Shown: positions 1-9,949 of the stretch, piece by piece | Layout: each line of letters starts with the position of its first letter | Numbering within the stretch: position 1 is the stretch's first letter | Source: Mesostigma viride | Taxonomy: Eukaryota > Streptophyta > Mesostigmatophyceae > Mesostigmatales > Mesostigmataceae | Reading direction: 5' to 3' | Assembly (NCBI GenBank): GCA_009746045.1 | Contig: RPFO01000065.1 | Location: forward strand, 3,741,372-3,773,871 | Length of the DNA: 32,500 nucleotides | Translations under genes and position numbers: made by a program | Notes under the pieces: model-generated | What the model was told of the DNA's origin: nothing | The model's database searches: none | The model's input: only the letters and a program-made list of their open reading frames with translations

Positions 1-3000
1 TAATTAATGATGAATTCAGGCTCCCATGGTGTCAATCGCCCTATGTCTACGTACATGGATGGCATGTATTTTTTTAATGATGAGGATTCAGGCTCCCATG
101 GTGTCATCAATGGCCCGTCTACGTAACATGGTTGGCATTTTAATGTAATTAATGAGGAGGATTCAGGCTCCCATGGTGTCATCATGGCCCGTCTACGTAC
201 ATGGATGTCAAGGAATAGTAAATGATGAGGATTCAGGCGTCCCCCCATGAATCATATGGCTTGTCTCGTACATGGTTTGGCATTTATGTAACCTGAATCC
301 TCTCATAAAAAAAAATGAAGAGGATTCAGGCTCCATTGGTGTCATCATGGCTGGCCTACGTACATGGATGTCCAGGAATAGTAAATTATGAGGATTCAGG
401 CTCCCATGGTGTCATCATGGTTGTCTACGTACATGGTTGGCATTTATGTAATTGAGATGAGGAGGATTCAGGCTCCCATGGTGTCATCATGGCCCGTCTA
501 CGTACATGGATGTCATTTATGTAATTAATGATGAGGATTCAGGCTCCCATGGTGTCATCATGGCCCGTCTACGTACATGGATGTCAAAGAAAAAAAAAAT
601 GATGAGGATTCAGGCTCCAGGGGTCATCATGGCTTGTCTACGTACATGGATGGCATGTATGTAATTAATGATGAGGATTCAGGCTCCCATGGTGTCTCCA
701 TGGCCCGTCCTACGTACATGAATGGCAAGTATGTAATAATGATGAGGATTCAGGCTCCCATGGTGTCATCAATGGCTGGCCTACGTACATGAATGGCATT
801 TATGTAATTAATGATGAGGATTCAGGCTCCCATGGGGTCATCATGGCCCGTCTACGTACATGGATTGGCATTTTTTGTATATAATGATGAGGATTCAGGC
901 TCCCATGGTGTCATCATGGCTTGTCTACGTACATGGATGGCATTTATGTAATTAATGATGAGGATTCAGGCTCCCATGGTGTCATCATGGCCCGTCTACG
1001 TACATGGATGTCAAGGAATAGTAAATGATGAGGATTCAGGCTCCCATGGGTCTCCATGGCCCGTCTACGTACATGAATGGCAAGTATGTAATTAATGATG
1101 GAGGATTCAGGCTCCCCATGGTGTCATCATGGCCGTCTACGTACATGGATGTCATTTATGTAATTAATGATGAGGATTCAGGCTCCCATGGTGTCATCAT
1201 GGCCCGTCTACGTACATGGATGTCAAAGAAAAAAAATGATGAGGATTCAGGCTCCCATGGGGTCATCATGGCTTGTCTACGTACATGGATGGCATGTATG
1301 TAATTAATGATTAGGATTCAGGCTCCCATGGTGTCATCATGGCTGGCCTACGTACATGGATGGCCTTTATGTAAGTAAATGATGAGGATTCAGGCTCCCA
1401 TGGTGTCATCATGGCCCGTCTACGTACATGGATGTCAAAGAAAAAAAAAAACGATGAGGATTCAGGCTCCATGGGGTCATCATGGCTTGTCTACGTACAT
1501 GGATGGCATGTATGTAATTAATGAGGAGGATTCAGGCTCCCATGGTGTCTCCATGGCTGGCCTACGTACATGGATGGCCTTTATGTAAGTAATGATGAGG
1601 ATTCAGGCTCCCATGGTGTCATCATGGCCCGTCTACGTACATGGTTGGCACTTATGTAATTAATGAGGAGGATTCAGGCTCCCATGGTGTCATCATGGCC
1701 CGTCTACGTACATGGATGTCAAGGAATAGTAAATGATGAGGATTCAGGCTCCCATGGTGTCATCATGGCCCGTCTACGTACATGGATGTCAAGGAATAGT
1801 AAATGATGAGGATTCAGGCTCCCATGGTGTCTCCATGGCCCGTCTACGTACATGAATGGCAAGTATGTAATTAATGATGAGGATTCAGGCTCCCATGGTG
1901 TCATCATGGCTGGCCTACGTACATGAATGGCATTTATGTAATTAATGATGAGGATTCAGGCTCCCATGGGGTCATCATGGCCCGTCTACGTACATGGATG
2001 GCATTTTTGTATATAATGATGAGGATTCAGGCTCCCATGGTGTCATCATGGCTTGTACGTACATGGATGGCATTTATGTAATTAATGATGAGGATTCAGG
2101 CTCCATGGTGTCTCCATGGCCCGTCTACGTACATGAATGGCAAGTATGTAATTAATGAGGAGGATTCAGGCTCCCATGGTGTCATCATGGCCCGTCTACG
2201 TACATGGATGTCAAAGAAAAAAAAAATGATGAGGATTCAGGCTCCCATGGGGTCATCATGGCTTGTCTACGTACATGGATGGCATGTATGTAATTAATGA
2301 TGAGGATTCAGGCTCCCATGGTGTCTCCATGGCCCGTCTACGTACATGAATGGCAAGTATGTAATTAATGATGAGGATTCAGGCTCCATGGTGTCATCAT
2401 GGCTGGCCTACGTACATGAATGGCATTTATGTAATTAATGATGAGGATTCAGGCTCCCATGGGGTCATCATGGCCCGTCTACGTACATGGATGTCAAGGA
2501 ATAGTAAATGATGAGGATTCAGGCTCCCATGGTGTCTCCATGGCCCGTCTACGTACATGAATGGCAAGTATGTAATTAATGATGAGGATTCAGGCTCCCA
2601 TGGTGTCATCATGGCCCGTCTACGTACATGGATGTCATTTATGTAATTAATGATGAGGATTCAGGCTCCCATGGTGTCATCATGGCCCGTCTACGTACAT
2701 GGATGTCAAAGAAAAAAAAAAATGATGAGGATTCAGGCTCCCATGGGGCATCATGGCTTGTCTACGTACATGGATGGCATGTATGTAATTAATGATTAGG
2801 ATTCAGGCTCCCATGGTGTCATCATGGCTGGCCTACGTACATGGATGGCCTTTATGTAAGTAATGATGAGGATTCAGGCTCCCATGGTGTCATCATGGCC
2901 CGTCTACGTACATGGATGTCAAAGAAAAAAAAAATGATGAGGATTCAGGCTCCCAGGCCGGGCCCACTTCAAATGTTCCGCCGTCCAAGCCAAGTGTGTG

Positions 3001-6000
3001 ACACTTTTTCGCTATTTTTGCAAAAAAAAAAAAAAAAATTTGCACGAGTTCGCGTGATTTTCGCGTGATTTTCGCAAAATTTTCACACATTTTCGCACGA
3101 TTTCGCACGATTTCGCACAATTTTGCATGATTTCGCACGATTTCGCATGGATTTCAACAAGGGTCGTTTTGGGGAGTGACGTTTGACAAAATTTCGCATG
3201 AATTCACACACGTTGTGCACATCAAACTTTTTTACCGTCGACATTTTTCACATGAAATTTCGCACGATTTCAGCAAATTTCGCACAAATTCGCACGATTT
3301 CAGCAAATTTCACACGATTTCAGCAAATTTCGCACAATTTCGCACGATTTCGCACGACGAATCACTCTGCAGAGTGACGATCGTCGAAAAAGTCAAAAAA
3401 ACGACAAAAAGTGTCACACTTTTCGGAACATTTGAAGTGGGCCCGGCCCCCATGGGGTCATCATGGCTTGTCTACGTACATGGATGGCATGTATGTAATT
3501 AATGAGGAGGATTCAGGCTCCCATGGTGTCTCCATGGCTGGCCTACGTACATGGATGGCCTTTATGTAAGTAATGATGAGGATTCAGGCTCCCATGGTGT
3601 CATCATGGCCCGTCTACGTACATGGTTGGCATTTATGTAATTAATGAGGAGGATTCAGGCTCCCATGGTGTCATCATGGCCCGTCTACGTACATGGATGT
3701 CAAGGAATAGTAAATGATGAGGATTCAGGCTCCCATGGTGTCATCATGGCCCGTCTACGTACATGGATGTCAAGGAATAGTAAATGATGAGGATTCAGGC
3801 TCCCATGGTGTCTCCATGGCCCGTCTACGTACATGAATGGCAAGTATGTAATTAATGATGAGGATTCAGGCTCCCATGGTGTCATCATGGCTGGCCTACG
3901 TACATGAATGGCATTTATGTAATTAATGATGAGGATTCAGGCTCCCATGGGGTCATCATGGCCCGTCTACGTACATGGATGGCATTTTTGTATATAATGA
4001 TGAGGATTCAGGCTCCCATGGTGTCATCATGGCTTGTCTACGTACATGGATGGCATTTATGTAATTAATGATGAGGATTCAGGCTCCCATGGTGTCTCCA
4101 TGGCCCGTCTACGTACATGAATGGCAAGTATGTAATTAATGAGGAGGATTCAGGCTCCCATGGTGTCATCATGGCCCGTCTACGTACATGGATGTCAAAG
4201 AAAAAAAAAATGATGAGGATTCAGGCTCCCATGGGTCATCATGGCTTGTCTACGTACATGGATGGCATGTATGTAATTAATGATGAGGATTCAGGCTCCC
4301 ATGGTGTCTCCATGGCCCGTCTACGTACATGAATGGCAAGTATGTAATTAATGATGAGGATTCAGGCTCCCATGGTGTCATCATGGCTGGCCTACGTACA
4401 TGAATGGCATTTATGTAATTAATGAGGAGGATTCAGGCTCCCATGGGGTCATCATGGCCCGTCTACGTACATGGATGGCATTTTTGTATATAATGATGAG
4501 GATTCAGGCTCCCATGGTGTCATCATGGCTTGTCTACGTACATGGATGGCATTTATGTAATTAATGATGAGGATTCAGGCTCCCATGGTGTCATCATGGC
4601 CCGTCTACGTACATGGATGTCAAGGAATAGTAAATGATGAGGATTCAGGCTCCCATGGTGTCTCCATGGCCCGTCTACGTACATGAATGGCAAGTATGTA
4701 ATTAATGATGAGGATTCAGGCTCCCATGGTGTCATCATGGCCCGTCTACGTACATGGATGTCATTTATGTAATTAATGATGAGGATTCAGGCTCCCATGG
4801 TGTCATCATGGCCCGTCTACGTACATGGATGTCAAAGAAAAAAAAATGATGAGGATTCAGGCTCCCATGGGGTCATCATGGCTTGTCTACGTACATGGAT
4901 GGCATGTATGTAATTAATGATTAGGATTCAGGCTCCCATGGTATCATCATGGCTTGTCTACGTACATGGTTGGCATTTATGTAATTAATGAGGAGGATTC
5001 AGGCTCCCATGGTGTCTCCATGGCTGGCCTACGTACATGGATGTCAAGGAATAGTAAATGATGAGGATTCAGGCTCCCATGGTGTCATCATGGCTTGTCT
5101 ACGTACATGGATGGCATTATGTAATTAATGATGAGGATTCAGGCTCCCATGGTGTCTCCATGGCTGGCCTACGTATGTACATGGATGTCAAGGAAAACAA
5201 AATGATGAGGATTCAGGCTCCCATGGTGTCATCATGGCCCGTCTACGTACATGGTTGGCATTTATGTAATTAATGAGGAGGATTCAGGCTCCCATGGTGT
5301 CTCCATGGCTGGCCTACGTACATGGATGGCATTTATGTATTAATGATGAGGATTCAGGCTCCCATGGTGTCATCATGGCTGTCTACGTACATGGATTGGC
5401 ATTTATGTAATTAATGAGAGGATTCAGGCTCCCATGGTGTCATCATGGCTGGCCTACGTACATGGATGTCAAGGAATAGTAAATGATGAGGATTCAGGCT
5501 CCCATGGTGTCATCATGGCTTGTCTACGTACATGGATGGCATTATGTAATGAATGTGGAGGATTCAGGCTCCCATGGTGTCTCATGGCTGGCCTACGTAC
5601 ATGGATGGCATTATGTAATTAATGATGAGGATTCAGGCTCCCATGGTGTCATCATGGCCCGTCTACGTACATGGATGTCAAGTAATTAATGATGAGGATT
5701 CAGGCTCCCATGGTGTCATCATGGCCCGTCTACGTACATGGATGTCAAGAAAAAAATGATGAGGATTCAGGCTCCCATGGTGTCATCATGGCCCGTCTAC
5801 GTACATGGATGTCAAGGAATAGTAAATGATGAGGATTCAGGCTCCCATGGTGTCATCATGGCCCTCTACGTACATGGATGTCAAGGAAAAAATGATGAGG
5901 ATTCAGGCTCCCATGGTGTCATCATGGCCCGTCTACGTACATGGATGTCAAGGAATAGTAAATGATGAGGATTCAGGCTCCCATGGTGTCATCATGGCCT

Positions 6001-6228
6001 GTCTACGTACATGGATGGCATGTATGTAATTAATGATGAGGATTCAGGCTCCATTGGTGTCATCATGGCTGTCTACGTATGTACATGGATGTCTCAGAAA
6101 AAAAATGATGAGGATTCAGGCTCCATTGGTGTCATCATGGCCCGTCTACGTACATGGGTGGCATTTATGTATTTAATGATGAGGATTTAGGCTCCCATGG
6201 GGTCATCATGGCTTGTCTACGTACATGG
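1..6228. repeat. ~70-bp satellite array with ~1.48-kb higher-order repeats
   Basis: Close to ninety tandem units of 66-71 bp. Each has a conserved ~50-bp core (GATGAGGATTCAGGCTCCCA, then CATCATGGCCCGTCTACGTA, then CATGGATG) and a variable tail. Tail classes visible are GTCAAGGAATAGTAAA, GTCAAAGAAAA..., GGCATTTATGTAATTA, GGCAAGTATGTAATTA, GGCATGTATGTAATTA and GGCATTTTTGTATATA. Adjacent units at 1735 and 1805 are exactly 70 bp apart. The order of tail classes repeats: the block from about 1379 to 2867 recurs from about 2868 on, with one transposon and about two extra monomers added. The array runs off the left edge. All open frames in it are translations of the repeat and should not be taken as genes. 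No centromeric or telomeric role can be read from the sequence. Confidence 0.97.
2956..3448. mobile_element. Non-autonomous inverted-repeat DNA transposon (MITE-like) inside the satellite
   Basis: This is a 493-bp insertion that breaks one satellite monomer. Its ends are a perfect inverted repeat of about 25 bp beginning GGCCGGGCCCACTTCAAA; after a small mismatch the similarity resumes around GTGTGACACTTTTT. The flanks read CCCA at 2952-2955 and at 3449-3452, and removing the element restores the normal monomer, so CCCA is the likely 4-bp target duplication. The interior is AT-rich and made of imperfect TTTCGCACGATTTCGCA-like subrepeats, with a 14-bp perfect palindrome CACTCTGCAGAGTG at 3363-3376. 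It encodes no transposase. The superfamily is not assigned: a 4-bp duplication with GGCC ends does not match one I recognise with certainty. Confidence 0.88.
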
Positions 6229-6500
6229 AGTCATATTGATTCATGGAACAATGAGATACCATTCTTAATTGAAAATTGTTCTTGATACTTTCACATGCAT
6301 GCCCGGAATCGTGAATTTGTGCGGGTTTCCATGATGACAATCCTCATTGAATTCTTGAGCACACAATATTGAGCAATTTAGGGGCACTTCGGCAATGTTG
6401 ACCATTTTCATTCATGATAAAATTAACATTTAATGCAATAAATACATATTCCACTCATTTTAATAAACCATGCAAAAACTTTACAAGCACGCTCAAGCTA

Positions 6501-6931
6501 GGGGTGGGCTGGCATGCACGCGTGGGTGTGGGGGTGGGCTGGCATGCATGCGTGGGTGTGGGGGTGGGCTAGCCTGCATGCGTGGGTGTGTGGGGGGCTG
6601 GCATGCATGCGTGGGTGTGTGTGGGGGGCTAGCATGCATGCGTAAGTGTGGGGGGGGCTGGCATGCATGCGTGGGTGTGTATGGGGGCTGGCATGCATGC
6701 GTGGGTGTGTGTGTGGGGCTAGCATGCATGCGTGGGTGTGGGGGGGGCTGTCATGCATGCGTGGGTGTGGGGGGGGCTGGCATGCATGCGTGGGTGTGTG
6801 GGGGGGCTAGCATGCATGCGTGGGTGTGGGGGTGGGCTAGCATGCATGCGTGGGTGTGAGTGTGGGCTAGCATGCATGCGTGGGTGTGGGGGTGGGCTAG
6901 CATGCATGCGTGGGTGTGGGGGGGGCTAGCA
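6501..6931. repeat. 30-bp minisatellite with GCATGCATGC core
   Basis: About fourteen copies of a 30-bp unit of the form GGCTGGCATGCATGCG followed by TGGGTGTGGGGG. The 10-bp palindrome GCATGCATGC and the G/T-rich half are strongly conserved, and only the G-run length and a few bases vary. Because the period is divisible by three, several frames on both strands stay open through the array and give Cys/His/Ala-rich peptides; these are repeat artefacts. The alternating purine-pyrimidine core and G runs suggest unusual DNA structure, which is inference. Confidence 0.95.
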
Positions 6932-7146
6932 CGCCCCACCCCTCCATCGGCACAGCCAGCCTTGTGAGTCTACCCTTAACAACAAGGCTGGTAGGACGAC
7001 ACGCCTGAGCAGCATATGTCATGCCTATCTCAGGCTAATAATGTGTGATTTTGTGCCAACAACCAAGTTGTTCCACCCAACAACACATTATAAACCCTCT
7101 TCCAAAATGCCCAACAAGCCGGACACGTGGAGGACCACACACGCAG

Positions 7147-7155
7147 TATATAAAG
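7147..7155 (+). promoter_or_regulatory. TATA-box-like site
   Basis: TATATAAAG on the plus strand, followed by AGAAAATAAGC. No gene is recognised downstream, so this is only a motif match. Confidence 0.25.
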
Positions 7156-8469
7156 AGAAAATAAGCTGACTTTTTATCCAGCCAACCTGTGGCTAGCTGC
7201 TCTGGTTAGCATGACAAATGCTAACATTTACTCAGTGGGAAAGGTGAAGAGACCATTGGAACAGCCTACCTGACGCATGTGCCACCAAAGCATTGTGTCC
7301 CGCAAAATGCACACTGCCTCCTTTCTAACAAGCACGAGCCGCTCTCTTTAGGAGACAGGTGCCAGCTCGTCAGTGTCTGGGGAAAATGATGCCGCTGCTT
7401 AGGAAGACCGCGTGAATTTCCTCGAACACAACTGTCTATAAAGCACAAGAAATTTCAGAGAAGCATGGAAATAAAAGCATTACACCTTCCCGACAGGTTG
7501 CGGGCCACGCGCTGCAGAAAGCCAGCCACGTCACAGACGATTAACTAGCTAAAAGACACCCAGGAATCCAGCGATGCAGCGCCAGGACCCGCAACTTTCT
7601 GGCTGCATCTGGCCGGAAAGAAGGCAAAAAGCTTACGCTCAACGAGCTAAGAAAGCAGGAAAACGCTAGCTTAAGACGTTTAACACAAGAACGTACCATA
7701 ACGGGCATTTATTCGTGCCCAGGCGCACAAGAAAGTCCACCCTTTCATGGAGTGGTTGGGCAGTACGCATCGCGCAGGGCTAATGTTATCTTACCGCAAA
7801 ATGACGGGAAAGGTAAAGATAGCAGCGGGAATTTTTACGGCTTTAGAAACATCATTAAACTAGCTTTCCTTACGACCATCAAAACTGGCAACAATCGACA
7901 ATCAACCCGGCAGGCATCCATTATACTTTATTCATCCCGACAGAAATTCAGGCCGGACCCCCCCTGCCGATGGCAAAGAAAAAAAGCCCGCGACATTATA
8001 GATCGCAACCATCCCGCCATAAATTAGAATCAGTAACTAATTTTCTCCAACAATCGAGCATTTTTTCTGCTTTCCGCGTGCCAGATTTGTCACGTTTCGT
8101 CTAAAGGCAGTCGCCATGGCCACTACCGCAAGGGGTGCGCGCACCGTGCCGACATAGCTTTTGGGCCTCAATTTGCACCGAAATTTGGTCCGTACCGTCC
8201 AGCTCAGTCGGATTATGTATGTGGATCGGCCGTGTTGGTTGCATACGCAGGTATATTAATTCTTGCATTCGCCCCGGACCTTCCCCAGGACAGGTCAGGA
8301 TATAACAATAATTCTTGCATTCGCCCCCGCCCTTTCCTATGGCCTGGTCAGGTTTGGGCGCGACGCCACTAGCGCGGCGCCCGCGACAGAGTGGCCAGGC
8401 TCGAGCACGTTTTCTGGATCCCAAGCACCGGATTGGACACTGTCCGAGGACTGGACAGGAATTGGCTGA

Positions 8470-8512
8470 CCAATCGGATGCTTGCTCGTCGTCTCCAAAA
8501 ACATATATAAAG
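8470..8512 (+). promoter_or_regulatory. CCAAT plus TATA promoter-like pair
   Basis: CCAAT at 8470-8474 lies about 30 bp upstream of TATATAAAG at 8504-8512, an arrangement compatible with an RNA polymerase II core promoter reading rightwards. The nearest recognisable coding sequence in that direction starts about 1.4 kb away at 9950, so any link to the transposase-like gene would require upstream non-coding exons or introns. The assignment is tentative. Confidence 0.3.
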
Positions 8513-8789
8513 AGCCAAATCGCTCGAACTACGCAATGATCCTTAAGCAGCGTTACTCTGCCGAAATGTCAACCTAGGCCGGTCAAGTGACGCCGAGGTG
8601 TTCACCGATAGTTCAGGTCAGCCACAGCGCGCCTTCGAATGTAGGCACGGTCGCATTTTTTTTTAGGAAATGTAGAATTGTTGTCGACCAGCTACCAACG
8701 CCCGACCGGACCCATACAACGGAAACATCAAGGCGAAGGCGATGTGATGTAGGTGTGTCTGATATCTCATTAATACACAGAGCATCGTG

Positions 8790-8943
8790 AATATAATATA
8801 TAATATAAATTATATAATATACTATAATTAATATATAATTTTAATTTTATGTTAATTTTAATGTTATTTCATATAACATAATATAGCATAATATAATTAA
8901 TATAATATAATATTATATAAACTAGTATATAAAAAATTAAAAT
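8790..8943. repeat. AT-only low-complexity tract
   Basis: About 150 bp made almost entirely of TATAATATAATTAATATAA-like sequence. There is no coding potential. Confidence 0.85.
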
Positions 8944-9250
8944 GTAAAAGAAAAATATCTACCTTATTGGGGTTTATTGTTCCTTTCCAGTTCAGCATAA
9001 GTACACTCTTGAGTGTGTGCAATGTTTGGTTATACGCCATTGTCTTAAAATAGCAACCAATGTAAACCTCCGTCCTAACCACATTTGGATACAATAAAGA
9101 CATTGATGCCTGACACATAGCATTCATTGCTTGAAATACCATGCATATTTTGTGTCAATGTTCTGCAGACCACAGCTTTAAGTGGGCATACTTCGCTTTC
9201 CTCAATATAATGGCGACATGGCATTTGGTGAAAGTGGTGAGTGCCATGAA

Positions 9251-9806
9251 GTTGCGCCGGCCGTCGTTATCCATGACGAACTGAATGGGTTTCGTGCAAA
9301 TCAAGTTTTTTGTTTTGGTGTTCCAGTTGCGCCGGCCGGCGTTTCCAATGGTATCTTGCGCGCACTTGCAAAAGCTTGCACGCTTATCAACATTTTGTGT
9401 TGGTGAACATTTTATCACCTCTGGGATTTCCGCCTTCACTACCTGAGTTGCTTCTTTGTGGTTTTCAAATGCAACCGAGTTACGCCGGCCGTCGTTACTC
9501 ATGACAAATTGTAGGGGTTTTGTGCAAATCACTTTTGTATGGTTTATGTACATGCATCCAGTTGCGCCGGCCGGCGTTTCCAATGGTATCTTGCAGTTGC
9601 GCAATCAGGCCCCATTACCAAAAGTGTGTTTGTACATCTTTTTTACACCTGAAGGATTTCTGCCTGCATATCCTGAGTTGCTTCTTAATGGTTTTTAATT
9701 GCGCCCGAGTTACGCCGGCCGTCGTTATTAATGACAAACTGTATGTGTTTCATAAAATCACTTTTGTATGGTTTACATGTATCCAGTTGCGCCGGCCGGC
9801 GTTATT
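9251..9806. repeat. Tandem ~230-bp repeat carrying two GCCGGCC palindromic motifs per unit
   Basis: Motif 1, GTTRCGCCGGCCGTCGTT, occurs at 9251, 9479 and 9709. Motif 2, GTTGCGCCGGCCGGCGTT, occurs at 9326, 9561 and 9786. Sequence between them is also conserved, for example CATGACRAAYTG after motif 1, TTTGTGCAAATCA, CCAATGGTATCTTGC after motif 2, and CCTGAGTTGCTTCTT. This gives three degenerate copies of a ~225-235-bp unit ending directly upstream of the transposase-like gene. A motif-1 sequence also occurs inside the second intron of that gene (around 12512). The array may be upstream introns, 5' untranslated sequence, or a terminal repeat of the element. Confidence 0.8.
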
Positions 9807-9949
9807 AATGACGCTTGTCGTTCTTGTTTGATGCCCATCGTTTTCGTCGTGTCTTTAATGGTGATTATTTATCATTACTCATCCTCAGGGCTTTCGGTGC
9901 CGCGGGATTAAGAGGCGAAAAAAATCAGCTGCCGTCTGACCAAAGTCTG

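Larger units (their letters stand above)
6932..8789. other. Unassigned region, no recognisable gene
   Basis: About 1.9 kb of mixed-composition sequence. No open frame in it has a recognisable domain or credible coding character. It contains a perfect 8-bp hairpin, GTTAGCAT/ATGCTAAC, at 7205-7225. It also holds an 18-bp direct repeat AATTCTTGCATTCGCCCC at 8258 and 8310, and two TATA-like sites listed separately. It could contain exons of a gene I do not recognise or old transposon sequence. I found no convincing tRNA or spliceosomal RNA signature. Confidence 0.5.

Noticed and set aside
577-5965. Many 60-80-codon open frames with MMRIQAP, DSGSHGV and VYVHG peptides
   Set aside because: They are translations of the 70-bp satellite in various frames, with no independent coding evidence.
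1-6228. CRISPR-like array
   Set aside because: There are no unique spacers of constant length; the whole unit is repeated and the sequence is eukaryotic.
6470-6939. Cys/His-rich open frames on both strands
   Set aside because: Produced by the 30-bp minisatellite; mirrored on the opposite strand.
8500-8650. Possible small nuclear RNA downstream of the CCAAT/TATA pair
   Set aside because: The sequence does not match conserved blocks of U1, U2, U4, U5, U6 or U3 that I know.
9155-9604. 149-codon minus-strand open frame
   Set aside because: It spans the ~230-bp tandem repeat and contains repeated peptide blocks; no domain.
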